From assembly GCA_029255105.1 (NCBI GenBank), contig JAQWWH010000039.1, positions 1 through 63,206 of the forward strand: DNA of 63,206 nt, written 5' to 3'. Origin of the DNA: Flavimaricola sp. (GTDB lineage: Bacteria > Pseudomonadota > Alphaproteobacteria > Rhodobacterales > Rhodobacteraceae). Positions 29,187 through 37,586 of this stretch are shown here, in pieces. The notes beneath the pieces are model-generated. The model searched no databases. It was given only the letters and a program-made list of their open reading frames with translations, and had not been told where the DNA came from. Position 1 is the first letter of the stretch. Each line of letters starts with the position of its first letter. Position numbers and translations under genes: made by a program.

Positions 29187-29533
29187 GGAGGAAGTCCCTG
29201 CTGTTGTTGGGTTGCGGCACCGCATGGCGGATACCTTTGAACCGTTGAGTGGTCGTGCGACTGGGGCCAGTTACGGGGGCCAGTTACGGGGGCCGGTTAC
29301 GGGGGCCGGGTAAAGGACCCGGACGCACCGGGGGGTGTTGCGCTGCGACTTAAGCCTTCTTTGGCGAGGCGGGACAAGATGTATGAGGGCGTACGCGATG
29401 ATCTTTGGTTGGGGGCGAGTGCCGCGACAAAGGGGGCACAATGCTGACTGAAAGGAAACGGCTTTCCAGGCTCTCCAGGCTTTCCTGACGGTTCGCTGAC
29501 AGGTTCGAAAAAATGTCCCTTGCCAAAGCAGAC
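29187..29533. other. Gene-free interval with tandem repeats
   Basis: About 350 bases with no convincing gene. It holds the 13-base tandem repeat described separately and a duplicated CTCCAGGCT near 29465-29485. Short reading frames here lack ribosome sites and family features. Confidence 0.5.
29263..29311. repeat. 13-base tandem repeat, about 3.7 copies
   Basis: The unit GGCCAGTTACGGG runs head to tail with period 13: two exact copies, one with A to G change (GGCCGGTTACGGG) and a degenerate fourth (GGCCGGGTAAAGG). It is upstream of the carboxymuconolactone decarboxylase-family gene. There are no spacers, so it is not a CRISPR array. Confidence 0.75.
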
Positions 29534-30549
29534 TCAGTCGGGGGCCTTGTAGATTGGGCGAAAGACTGCCCCGCCGTCGGGGTGGTTTGACGCCTCGACC
29601 CGGCCACCGTGGGCGCGCTGTATCCGCGACACGATGGCAAGGCCCAGCCCGGCGCCACCCTTTGGCGCGCCTGCGCCGCGCCAAAACGGATCGAACATTT
29701 CTGTGTTCAACGGATTTTCCAACCCCGGCCCCGAATCGCGGACTGACAGTTCCAGATCGGGACCGACCTTGATTTCGATGGGACCCGGGCCGCCATGAAA
29801 AACGGCATTCTCGATGAGGTTGGTCTGGGCAAGGTCGATCCCCTCGGCCGAGCCGTGCACGCGGCAAGGCGTCGGGTTAGGTTCAAAGATGATCTCTGCC
29901 CCGTTCAGCATGGCAAAGGGCGTAAGGCGTGCGACGGCCTCTTCGGCGATAGGGTTGAGGTCCACTTGGGTATCGTCGCTGATGTCCAGCCGGTCCGCGC
30001 CCGATGACAAAAGGAATTGCGTCACTGTGCGGGACAGCGGTTTGATGTCGGCCCGGAACGGGACCAGGGCTGGGTCGTCTTTCAGACTGTCCAGCCGCGC
30101 CACAAGGACCGCGACAGGTGTCCGCAGGGCGTGCGCCGCCTCTGCCGCGCGCCGTTTTTCGTTTTCCAGTTCGTTGTTCAAACGTGCGATGGCGCTGTTG
30201 ACGGCTTCGGTCAGATCCTCGATCTCGGCCGGAAGATCCTTGTGCCAGAACGGGTCAGAGGACTGCCCCGGGCGGATCTGGCGGGCCCAGGTCGCCGCGT
30301 CGCGCACCGGTCCAAGATCGCGCCGGATGATCAACAGAGTGCCCCCGACCAGCAGAACGATCGTCGGGATCAGTGGCAGCCAGACGTGGCCAAAGAATTC
30401 GTTCCAGATCTCGCCGCCGATCAGGTTCGCCGGATCGGCGAGGATTGCAAAATAGACCCGGTAGGGTCCTTCTGAGCGTTCGACTACATGCGATGCAATG
30501 GCCTCGTCCGTATCGGTCGCGAACTTGCGGGCGATCCAGTCCCCCGTGG
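29534..30549 (-). pseudogene. Sensor histidine kinase, 5' end deleted
   Basis: The remaining ~340 codons encode the end of a periplasmic sensor region (DWIARKFATDTDEAIASHVVERSEGPYRVYF), the second membrane helix (VWLPLIPTIVLLVGGTLLII), HAMP, the H-box AAHALRTPVAVLVARLDSL, N-box QTNLIENAVFHGG, G1 VRDSGPGL and G2 GAGLGLAIVSRI. The start codon and first membrane helix are missing. Reading upstream, the frame passes into antisense-like sequence overlapping the response regulator gene in another frame. The catalytic domains are intact, but no natural start with a ribosome site is seen. The best explanation is a deletion that joined regulator and kinase genes out of frame near 30550. Confidence 0.8.
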
Positions 30550-31032
30550 CATCAGGATTTCGAGGGCCCCAATCTCGCGTCGGCTTAGAGGCAGGATCTC
30601 GCCACGCAACCTTACTTCGCGGTGGGCCGTGTTCAGTTGCAAGGCCCCGGTTTCCAGAACGAGGCTGGCCCGGTTGCCGGGACGCCGCAGGACCGCGCGA
30701 CAACGGGCGACCAATTCGGGTATCTCGACGGGCTTGGCCAGATAATCGTCCGCGCCCTTGTTGAGGCCGTCCACCCGGTCGCCCAGTCCGCCCCGGGCGG
30801 TCAGCACGATTACTGGCATAGTGCCCGCCGACCGCCATTCCTCTAGCAACTCAAGGCCGCTACCATCGGGCAGGCCAAGGTCCAGCAGCGCAAGGTCATA
30901 GGCCGAGCGTTCGACAAACTGCCGGGCCCTGGCAATCGACCCGGCATGATCCACTGCAAAGCTCGCCCGGGGCAATCCGTCCCGAAACGCCTCTGCCAGA
31001 CTGGGATGATCCTCAGCCAGCAGCAACTTCAT
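30550..31032 (-). pseudogene. OmpR-family response regulator, 3' end deleted
   Basis: Starts at ATG 31032 (MKLLLAEDHPSLAEAFRDGL). The receiver domain is complete, with phospho-acceptor Asp in LALLDLGLPDGSGLEL, Thr in VIVLTARG and Lys in ADDYLAKPVEIPEL. The winged-helix domain begins normally (LRGEILPLSRREIGALEILM) and then stops resembling the family. The frame runs on for 22 meaningless residues to a stop at 30484 inside the kinase remnant. Recognition helix and wing are lost, so DNA binding by the usual mode is impossible. It looks like a QseB/TctD-type regulator inactivated by the same deletion as the kinase. Confidence 0.8.
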
Positions 31033-31308
31033 CGGATTGCCGGAAGTGAGGAAAGAAAGCGTGCTGCGTCGCGGTCTTTGCCGCAACCTGCATTGGCCCA
31101 ACGTGTGAGCCTCTCAATGTCTCATGAAAATAGCAACATAATTGACCTTGCAGCTAGAAAGAGCCGCTTCTCATATTCTATGTTGCCTTGGGTCAAATTT
31201 AGACGGACCGGGCCAAAGGATGCGACTTTGCCGCATCATATTCGCCGCCAGGCGCCGTTGCCCCCGCATCTGTTGGGGGGCAGGTCCAGCTTGTGGCCGG
31301 GTCCCCCG

Positions 31309-31575
31309 TCAGGTCCTGCGGACAGAATTGCCGCTGGACAGGATCTGATTGATCAGCGTGGCCGCACCCTTGTGCTTTGCGCGATCGTTTTCCGTGATGA
31401 CGTCCACCCCATGCGCAACCACCCCCCGTGAGGCGGCTTCATGAGAGGCGGCTGCATCCTTGAGGACACCCACAATCTCACTTTCGGGGAGGATTTGGGC
31501 ATCGTTCATGGCAAGAAGCAAAGCCTCGCAAATAGAGAGGGCAGCCAAGCCGGAATATGTGCTATGGTCATTCAT
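31309..31575 (-). CDS. Conserved small hypothetical protein
   Basis: An 88-residue protein. The pattern SICEALLLAMNDAQILPESEIVGVLKDAAASHE, then LINQILSSGNSVRR at the C-terminus, is familiar from small uncharacterised proteins of Rhizobiales and Rhodobacterales. It has no signal peptide or membrane helix and is predicted helical. It diverges from the Crp-type regulator gene across a 150-base gap with a Fnr/Crp-like palindrome. No function can be given. Confidence 0.7.
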   Translation of the reverse strand: MNDHSTYSGLAALSICEALLLAMNDAQILPESEIVGVLKDAAASHEAASRGVVAHGVDVITENDRAKHKGAATLINQILSSGNSVRRT

Positions 31576-31663
31576 CGTAAATTAGCCCTTCAAGACTGTT
31601 CCGTTTGCCCAGTGGGCCTGAGAAGCGGTCTTGTCAGACTTTCAAAAAAACCATGGCTGCGGG

Positions 31664-31677
31664 CTGATCGACATCAG
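31664..31677. promoter_or_regulatory. Crp/Fnr-type binding site upstream of the Crp-family gene
   Basis: CTGAT-CGAC-ATCAG is a perfect 14-base palindrome matching the Fnr/FixK core TGAT-N4-ATCA. It lies ~50 bases before the regulator start, suggesting autoregulation or control by FnrL. Related sites occur at 34347, 34417, 40605 and 50544. Confidence 0.55.
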
Positions 31678-31725
31678 TCCATTCTGCAATTTCGTCGCTA
31701 CGCGTTTCAGAGGATCCGCCAAAAG

Positions 31726-32460
31726 GTGACCATTATCGAGATCAAACCACTTGTCCGTAAGCTCGGTGCTTTCGTTGCCTTGTCGGCGAAGGAACTTTCC
31801 GTGCTCGACACCATGCACCAGCGCCGTCGCACCTTTGTGGCCGGTCGCGACCTCGTTCATCAGGGCCAAACGGAACAGGCGGCCTATGTCCTTATTTCCG
31901 GTTGGGCCTGTTCTTACAAGCTTTTGGCCAATGGCGAACGGCAGATCGTCGATTTTCAGATCCCGGGGGATTTTCTGGGGCTTCGCAGTGTCCTGTTGCA
32001 CATCTCGGATCACAGCATTGCGCCGGTGACGGATATCGAAGTGACAGAAGTCAATCTGCCAGACCTGCTTGGTGCCTTTGATCGGACCCCCCGACTGGCC
32101 ATTGCCGTCCTTTGGGCGGCGTCGCGGGACGAGGCGATGGTGGTCGAACATCTGGTGGGCATCGGTCGGCGCGATGCAGCCGAACGCATGGCGCATTTCC
32201 TTTTGGAGCTTGGGTCCCGGCTGGCTCTGGTCGGGTTGGGCAGCAAGGCGGGGTTTGGCTGTCCGTTGACGCAATACCTGCTGGCCGATGCGCTTGGCCT
32301 AAGTTCGGTTCACGTCAATCGTGTCCTGCGCCAATTGCGTGAAAAGGGTTTGCTCAGGTTCCGCGATGGGCATGTCACCTTCGACAACTACGGCAAATTG
32401 ACCGAGTTTGCGGACTTTGATCCGACCTACCTCGATCAGGTCGGGCCGATCCTGGCCTGA
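31726..32460 (+). CDS. Crp/Fnr-family transcriptional regulator
   Basis: A 244-residue regulator with an N-terminal cyclic-nucleotide-binding-like beta-roll (about residues 20-140; VAGRDLVHQGQTEQAAYVLISGWACSYKLLANGERQIVDFQIPGDFLGL) and a C-terminal winged helix (QYLLADALGLSSVHVNRVLRQLREKGLLRF). It lacks the N-terminal cysteine cluster of oxygen-sensing Fnr, so it is not itself an iron-sulfur sensor. The start is taken as GTG 31726 because similarity begins there; the frame is open further upstream. Fnr-like sites near this and neighbouring genes suggest it runs a local regulon. Confidence 0.87.
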   Translation: MTIIEIKPLVRKLGAFVALSAKELSVLDTMHQRRRTFVAGRDLVHQGQTEQAAYVLISGWACSYKLLANGERQIVDFQIPGDFLGLRSVLLHISDHSIAPVTDIEVTEVNLPDLLGAFDRTPRLAIAVLWAASRDEAMVVEHLVGIGRRDAAERMAHFLLELGSRLALVGLGSKAGFGCPLTQYLLADALGLSSVHVNRVLRQLREKGLLRFRDGHVTFDNYGKLTEFADFDPTYLDQVGPILA

Positions 32461-32548
32461 CAGTGCGCGACCGCCGTCGACCAACGGGTAAGGGTCACGC
32501 GTCGGTTTCAGAATTGTGTTCGCCGCACCAGGGGTATTAGCTGGCCGC

Positions 32549-33814
32549 ATGAAACCCAAAATTCTGACGACGCTGGCGACATATGATCGTCAGCATTTTC
32601 TTGGTGACCTTGCCGCCGGGGTGACAGTGGCCATGGTGGCCCTGCCGCTAAGCCTGGCCATTGCCATCGCCTCGGGCGCGGCGCCGGAAAAGGGGCTGGT
32701 GACGGCCATTGTGGCTGGTTTCCTGATCTCGCTTCTTGGCGGCAGCCGGGTGCAGATCGGCGGGCCGACGGGGGCCTTTATCGTTGTCGTCTTTGGCGTG
32801 ATTGTCGAACATGGCTATGACGGGCTGGTGCTTGCCACCTTCATGGCGGGCCTCATCATGCTGGTGGCGGGGTATCTACGGGCCGGGAACCTTGTTTCCT
32901 TTGTGCCCGAACCGGTCATCAACGGGTTCACCATCGGCATCGGGATCATCATCGCGACAAGCCAGCTCAAGGATCTGTTCGGCCTGTCCGTCGATCAGGT
33001 CCCGGCCGAGTTCATTGGCAAGATCGAGGCACTTTGGGCCGCCCGCGATACGCTGAGCGTCTTTGCCCTTGGGATCGGTCTTGTGACGATGCTGCTGATC
33101 GTCGTCCTGCGCCGTCTGGCGCCGAGATATCCGGGGTTGATTGTCGCGGTCGGCGTCACCTCGGCCATCGTGGCCCTGGCCGCCTTGCCGGTCGATACGA
33201 TCTTTTCGCGGTTTGGGGCGCTGCCTGCGACGCTTCCGATGCCGACCTTGCCCGTCATAACGCTTGACCGGGTGATCGAGCTTTTGCCCTCGGCCCTTGT
33301 CATCGCCTTTCTGGCAAGCGTCGAATCCCTGTTGTCGGCCATGGTGGCCGACCGGATGATCGGCGGTCACCACCGCCCGAATGCAGAGGTGCTGGCGCAG
33401 GGCTTTGCCAATATCGGATCGGCCCTGTTCGGCGGGCTTCCGGCCACTGGTGCCATTGCCCGGACCGCCACGAATGTCCGCGCCGGTGGCCGGACCCCGG
33501 TGGCGGGGATCGTGCATGCGGTGACGATTCTGCTGGTGATGCTGGTGGCCGCCCCCGTCGCGGGCTATCTGGCTATGCCCGCGCTGGCCGGCCTTTTGAT
33601 CCTGACAGCCTGGAACATGAGCGAGCCGCACAAGTGGCGGGGCTATTTGCAGGCCCGCCCGACAGACGTCTTCCTTTTGTTGCTCACGCTGGTCCTGACG
33701 GTTCTTGCCGACCTCACCGTGGCCATCGGGACCGGCGTGGGGCTTAGCCTGTTGTTGCGATTGCGCGGACAGCGGGCCCCCAAAGAGGAAGACTGGACGC
33801 CGCCGGATCGCTAG
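32549..33814 (+). CDS. SulP-family anion permease without STAS domain
   Basis: A 421-residue membrane protein of the SLC26/SulP family. It has the typical GDLAAGVTVAMVALPLSLAIAIASGAAPEKGLVTAIVAGFLISLLGGSRVQIGGPTGAFIVVV start, the central NGFTIGIGIIIATSQLKDLFG and ESLLSAMVADRMIGGHHRPNAE. It ends shortly after the last helix with no C-terminal STAS domain, a known short form. The substrate could be sulfate, bicarbonate or another anion. The yeeE-like gene nearby hints at sulfur, but this is only context. Confidence 0.88.
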   Translation: MKPKILTTLATYDRQHFLGDLAAGVTVAMVALPLSLAIAIASGAAPEKGLVTAIVAGFLISLLGGSRVQIGGPTGAFIVVVFGVIVEHGYDGLVLATFMAGLIMLVAGYLRAGNLVSFVPEPVINGFTIGIGIIIATSQLKDLFGLSVDQVPAEFIGKIEALWAARDTLSVFALGIGLVTMLLIVVLRRLAPRYPGLIVAVGVTSAIVALAALPVDTIFSRFGALPATLPMPTLPVITLDRVIELLPSALVIAFLASVESLLSAMVADRMIGGHHRPNAEVLAQGFANIGSALFGGLPATGAIARTATNVRAGGRTPVAGIVHAVTILLVMLVAAPVAGYLAMPALAGLLILTAWNMSEPHKWRGYLQARPTDVFLLLLTLVLTVLADLTVAIGTGVGLSLLLRLRGQRAPKEEDWTPPDR

Positions 33815-33834
33815 GGCACCAGTGCCGTAGCGTC

Positions 33835-34260
33835 CTAGCCACCCTGTCCCAGCATGGCGATCCAAGCCAAAATCAGGGCTATGCCCATGATCCAGTAGAA
33901 CGATCCTCCGATGGTCGGCAGGCTCCACGAGGGGCTTTCCGTTATCGTGCCGTCCGGTGCCGCGACCTTGATCTTGACCTTGCGCGGCAGGAACGACAGC
34001 AGGTTCATTGCGATGCTGCTCTGATCGGGCTTTCCCGTCGGCACATCAATAAAGCGTTCCAAAAGGGCCTCCAGCCGCTTGCGCGCCGGACCTTCGGGGA
34101 GGGCTGCAAGTTCCGACGCCTCGCTCCACGGATCCACGCCAAGCCGGGCGAACATCGACCGGACGGTGACGTTTGTACCTCGGGCATCCTCGCCGACGGC
34201 GGCCCCAAGGAAGCTCTCAAAGACCGGATCCTGGCCAAGTTGTAATCTGGCTTCTGCCAT
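33835..34260 (-). CDS. Hypothetical protein with one C-terminal membrane helix
   Basis: A 141-residue protein. Most of it is soluble (FESFLGAAVGEDARGTNVTVRSMFARLGVDPWSEASELA..., then SFLPRKVKIKV) and the last ~25 residues form a membrane helix (SFYWIMGIALILAWIAML). A good AGGAGAA ribosome site precedes the ATG. It is tail-anchored by appearance. The gene diverges from the cupin gene across a region with two Fnr/Crp-like sites. Function not recognised. Confidence 0.7.
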   Translation of the reverse strand: MAEARLQLGQDPVFESFLGAAVGEDARGTNVTVRSMFARLGVDPWSEASELAALPEGPARKRLEALLERFIDVPTGKPDQSSIAMNLLSFLPRKVKIKVAAPDGTITESPSWSLPTIGGSFYWIMGIALILAWIAMLGQGG

Positions 34261-34346
34261 GTCGTTCTCCTGTCTAGTGCATGTCGGACCATCGGAAGCG
34301 TGGCGCGAATGTGAGGGAACGATATCGTCTCTCGACTATACCGGTG

Positions 34347-34360
34347 CTGACCCAGATCAG
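34347..34360. promoter_or_regulatory. Crp/Fnr-like site 1 in the divergent region
   Basis: CTGA-CCCAGA-TCAG has the TGA-N6-TCA core with matching outer bases. It lies about 90 bases upstream of the minus-strand tail-anchored protein gene and ~145 bases upstream of the cupin gene. Confidence 0.45.
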
Positions 34361-34416
34361 CCCTTCCGGCGACTTGGGGCCAGATCGGACGCCTCGGACA
34401 AGGATGACCAGACGCG

Positions 34417-34430
34417 CTAACCCGGATCAG
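34417..34430. promoter_or_regulatory. Crp/Fnr-like site 2 in the divergent region
   Basis: CTAACCCGGATCAG resembles site 1 at 34347 in 12 of 14 bases and starts exactly 70 bases downstream of it. The left half-site is imperfect (TAA for TGA). It lies ~75 bases before the cupin start. Confidence 0.35.
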
Positions 34431-34503
34431 TGCGCATGGACCCGCCATAGTGCAGTCATGGGTTTGTTGCCGGTTAGGGCAACGCAATTCAAAGAGGCCT
34501 GTG

Positions 34504-34923
34504 GTGATCGGATTTCATGCGAATATCGAAGAGCTGACCGAAGAGAACGCGAACTTTCGGCGGGTTCTTTATTCCGGGTCCAAGCTGCAGCTGGTCCTGA
34601 TGTCGCTTTTGCCGGGCGAAGAGATCGGCGGTGAAATTCACGCCGACACCGATCAGTTCTTTCGGATCGAAAAGGGCAAGGGCCGGGTCGTGATTGACGG
34701 GGCGACCCACAAGATCAAGGCAGGGGACGGCTTTGTCGTTCCGGCCGGGGCCCATCACAACGTGATCTGCACCGGCCACAATTCCCTCAAGCTTTATACG
34801 ATTTACGGCCCGCCCCATCACCAAGACCTGCTTATCCAAAAGACCAAGGCCGAGGCCGACGCGTCTGATGAGACCTTTGACGGCGAGGCCACCGAACACG
34901 CCCCCGAGGTGGTTCAGGTCTAG
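34504..34923 (+). CDS. Cupin-domain protein
   Basis: A ~139-residue single-cupin protein. Cupin motif 1 appears as EEIGGEIHADTDQFFRIEKGKGRVVIDG and motif 2 as AGDGFVVPAGAHHNVICTGH, so the metal ligands His, Asp/Glu and His are present. GTG at 34504 is six bases after GAGG; GTG 34501 is possible. The acidic tail (EADASDETFDGEATEHAPEV) is likely disordered. Small cupins of this type have no defined reaction. Confidence 0.8.
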   Translation: MIGFHANIEELTEENANFRRVLYSGSKLQLVLMSLLPGEEIGGEIHADTDQFFRIEKGKGRVVIDGATHKIKAGDGFVVPAGAHHNVICTGHNSLKLYTIYGPPHHQDLLIQKTKAEADASDETFDGEATEHAPEVVQV

Positions 34924-35001
34924 ACCATAGGTCATCGCAAATTCGGACGATGCGTCCGGGGATGCCTTCCAATCAAAACCAACGAAACCAAGGAACTTAC
35001 A

Positions 35002-35313
35002 ATGACACATGATACCAAATCCGCCGCCCAAAGTGCCGCCACTTCGGACTACGAGGCGGTGACCCAACAGTTGGCTGCCCTGCGCGAAGACATGGCCCGC
35101 CTCGCTGACACCGTCTCTGGCATTGCCGGACGTCGCACCAGCAGCATGGCGTCGGACATTGCCGAAGGCTTTGGCGAGGCCCGCCGCTATACCGAACGCA
35201 CCGGCAAGACCGCCGAGGACCAGTTGGAAGCTTCTGTTGCCGCCCATCCCCTGCTGGCGATTGGCCTTGCGGCCGGGGCGGGATTGCTTGTCGGGGCGAT
35301 GTCGCGTCGGTGA
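35002..35313 (+). CDS. DUF883 (ElaB/YqjD-like) membrane-anchored protein
   Basis: A 103-residue protein. A helical, coiled-coil-like body (YEAVTQQLAALREDMARLADTVSGIAG) is followed by the DUF883 C-terminus SVAAHPLLAIGLAAGAGLLVGAMSRR, a glycine-rich membrane helix with terminal arginines. In E. coli such proteins bind ribosomes at the inner membrane in stationary phase; that role is only family knowledge. Its stop overlaps the start of the next gene (GTGA). Confidence 0.85.
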   Translation: MTHDTKSAAQSAATSDYEAVTQQLAALREDMARLADTVSGIAGRRTSSMASDIAEGFGEARRYTERTGKTAEDQLEASVAAHPLLAIGLAAGAGLLVGAMSRR

Positions 35314-35702
35314 ACCGGTTTCTGCAAGATAGCCTTCTTGGCGTTGAAAACGCGGCCGAGGAGGCCGGGCACAAGGTGCTGTCCCGCCTCCTTTTGGGGG
35401 TGTCGGGGTGTCTGACCGCGCTTGCGGGCCTTGGGTTTCTGTGCGCGTCGTCCTTTCTTGCGCTTAGCCCTCTGCTGGGGGCGGGTTGGGCGACGTTTGT
35501 CATTGGCGCGGGGCTGATCGTTCTGGCCGGCGTCCTTCTGGCCCTGTCGGGGCGGCGGTCGTCAAAGCCGGTGCCAAAGGCCGTGCCGGCAGCAGCGCCA
35601 CCTTCGCCACCCGCCGCCGAGGCCGCCGAGACAGGCTCGATCATCGCCTTTACCGCGGCCTTTGTCCTTGCCCGGTATCTGGCCGGTGAAAAGCAGGACT
35701 GA
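35310..35702 (+). CDS. Phage holin-family (putative holin superfamily III) membrane protein
   Basis: A 130-residue protein with a soluble N-terminus, two adjoining membrane helices (LLLGVSGCLTALAGLGFLCASSFLAL and GWATFVIGAGLIVLAGVLLALSG), a proline/alanine-rich linker and a third hydrophobic stretch. This pattern and pairing with a DUF883 gene match the chromosomal 'phage holin family' proteins of proteobacteria, not a phage lysis gene. The GTG start overlaps the preceding stop codon. Confidence 0.75.
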   Translation: MNRFLQDSLLGVENAAEEAGHKVLSRLLLGVSGCLTALAGLGFLCASSFLALSPLLGAGWATFVIGAGLIVLAGVLLALSGRRSSKPVPKAVPAAAPPSPPAAEAAETGSIIAFTAAFVLARYLAGEKQD

Positions 35703-35813
35703 GGTTCGGGGCCACATCCCGGGTGGGAGCGCTTGCCACCTCCGGTTTGCGCGAAATCAAAGTCTGCGATCCGGCAACCGGATAGGTCCAAGCGGCAAGC
35801 AAGGGGCCAAGAC

Positions 35814-36878
35814 ATGCTGGAAGACCTGATAGAGCTTTACGGGGCCGGAACGGTCCTGATGTGGGCGGGCGCATTGGTGGGGGTGATCTTTGGTGCCGCT
35901 GCCCAGCATTCGCGGTTTTGTCTGCGGGCCGCCACGGTCGAGGTTGCCGGGGGCCATCTTGGCCCGCGCCTGTCGATCTGGCTTATCGCCTTCAGCGCGG
36001 GAGTTCTGTGCGTTCAGACCGCAATCAGCGGCGGCTGGCTGGATGTCAGCGAGGCGCGGCAGCTGGCGTCGGTCGGCAGCCTTTCGGGGGCTGTGATCGG
36101 GGGACTGATGTTCGGGGTTGGGATGATCCTCGCGCGGGGCTGCGCCAGCCGGCTTCTGGTCCTGTCGGCGACCGGCAACCTGCGGGCGATTGTCACGGGG
36201 CTTGTGCTGACGCTGGTGGCCCAAGCCTCGCTCAGGGGGGTCCTGTCGCCGCTGCGCGAAAACCTTGCCGCGCTGTGGACGGTGCAGGGGGGCAGTGCGC
36301 GGAACCTTCTTGATATCACCGGCATCGCGTCGCCTTTGGCCGCGATCCTGGCTGGGATCATCTTGGCCCTTGCCCTTGTCTGGGGCCACCGGACTGGCGT
36401 TCAGGTCAGCCGGGCCATCGCGGCGGCCCTTGTCGGTGCAGTTGTCGGGGCAGGGTGGCTGTTCACCTATCTGATCGCCCAAAACGCGTTTGAGGTCGTG
36501 GCGATCTCGTCCGTGACCTTTACGGGTCCGTCAACGGATACCCTTATGGGCCTCGTGAACGCGCCCAATCTGCCCCTTGGCTTTGGGATCGGCCTTGTGC
36601 CGGGGGTGTTCTTCGGGGCGGGCGCCATGGCGCTGCTGACCCACGAGGCGAAGATCGAACGGTTCGGTCCCGACACCCCGATGGAGAGTTACCTGATCGG
36701 GGCCGGCCTGATGGGCTTTGGCAGCATGCTGGCCGGGGGCTGTGCCGTCGGGGCAGGGATGTCGGGTGGGGCGATCTTTTCGCTGACCGCATGGGTCGCG
36801 ATTTTCACGATGTGGGCGGGCGCCATGATCACCCATCGCCTGATGACGCAGGGCCAGCCCCAAAGCGTCGCCGCCTAG
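35814..36878 (+). CDS. YeeE/YedE-family sulfur (thiosulfate-type) transporter
   Basis: A 354-residue membrane protein with about nine hydrophobic helices. The three cysteine-containing segments that line the channel of the TsuA/YeeE family are present: QHSRFCLRAA, LARGCASRLL and LAGGCAVGAG. The family imports thiosulfate or related sulfur species. ATG at 35814 follows AAGGGGCCAAGAC. No TusA-like partner gene is adjacent. It lies in the Crp/Fnr-associated region near the SulP permease. Confidence 0.88.
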   Translation: MLEDLIELYGAGTVLMWAGALVGVIFGAAAQHSRFCLRAATVEVAGGHLGPRLSIWLIAFSAGVLCVQTAISGGWLDVSEARQLASVGSLSGAVIGGLMFGVGMILARGCASRLLVLSATGNLRAIVTGLVLTLVAQASLRGVLSPLRENLAALWTVQGGSARNLLDITGIASPLAAILAGIILALALVWGHRTGVQVSRAIAAALVGAVVGAGWLFTYLIAQNAFEVVAISSVTFTGPSTDTLMGLVNAPNLPLGFGIGLVPGVFFGAGAMALLTHEAKIERFGPDTPMESYLIGAGLMGFGSMLAGGCAVGAGMSGGAIFSLTAWVAIFTMWAGAMITHRLMTQGQPQSVAA

Positions 36879-36908
36879 ATCGGGCAGGGGCCTTACGGGG
36901 GCGGATCG

Positions 36909-37586
36909 TTACCCCGTCACAACCCCGTCCCCGACGACAATCTGACGCCGGCACAGGCTCGCGATCTTTTCGTCATGGGTCGAGATGAGGAAGGTCGTGC
37001 CTTCCTCGCGGTTGATCTGGGCTATCAGCTCCATCACCTGCATTGCCGAGGCGCTGTCGAGGTTGCCCGTCGGCTCGTCCGCCAGCACAAGCTCGGGTCC
37101 GTTCATCAAGGCGCGGGCGACGGCCACACGCTGCTTTTGCCCGCCCGAAAGGTTGGCGGTGGGAAAGTTGATGCGGTCGGCCAGCCCCATCCGTTCCAAA
37201 AGGTCCCGCCCCCGGGCGCGGGCGGCCGGGGTTTCGCGCCCGTCACTAATGGCCGTTGGAAAGACCACGTTCTCAAGGGCGGTAAAGTCTGGCAGCAGGT
37301 TGTGAAACTGGAACACAAATCCGATGTGTCGATTGCGAAACGCCGTCAGTTCCTTGTCGTTGGCGGCAATCAGGTCATGGCCCAGCATGGTGTAATGGCC
37401 CGATGTCGGCTTCATCAGCGTGCCAAGAATGGTCAGGAGCGTGCTTTTGCCCGATCCCGATGGCCCCAGAAGGGCGGCCAGTTCGCCTTCTTCAAGCGAC
37501 AGGGACAGGCCGCGCAGGACGCGGGTTGCGACCTCTCCGGTGCCAAAGGTTTTGACCAGGTCGGATATCTCAAGAAGGGCGGTCAT
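36909..37586 (-). CDS. ABC transporter ATP-binding protein (MacB/LolD type)
   Basis: A 225-residue ATPase with Walker A LLGPSGSGKSTLLTILG, signature LSGGQKQRVAVARAL, Walker B LVLADEPTGNLDSASA and switch His in LISTHDEKIA. The sequence is of the LolD/MacB/FtsE group that powers mechanotransmission-type permeases. It overlaps the permease gene by four bases and belongs to the three-gene export operon 36909-39918. Confidence 0.92.
   Translation of the reverse strand: MTALLEISDLVKTFGTGEVATRVLRGLSLSLEEGELAALLGPSGSGKSTLLTILGTLMKPTSGHYTMLGHDLIAANDKELTAFRNRHIGFVFQFHNLLPDFTALENVVFPTAISDGRETPAARARGRDLLERMGLADRINFPTANLSGGQKQRVAVARALMNGPELVLADEPTGNLDSASAMQVMELIAQINREEGTTFLISTHDEKIASLCRRQIVVGDGVVTG

Noticed and set aside
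29263..29311. Possible CRISPR array
   Set aside because: Repeats are directly adjacent with no spacers, the unit is only 13 bases, and no cas genes are present.
31119..31308. Possible small gene starting MSHENSNIIDLAARKSRF
   Set aside because: It has no clear ribosome site or family match, and its frame runs into the opposite-strand small gene. The region is noted only as A/T-richer than its surroundings.
35310..35702. Prophage lysis gene
   Set aside because: The holin-like protein is paired with DUF883 and no other phage genes are nearby; such pairs are chromosomal housekeeping genes in proteobacteria.
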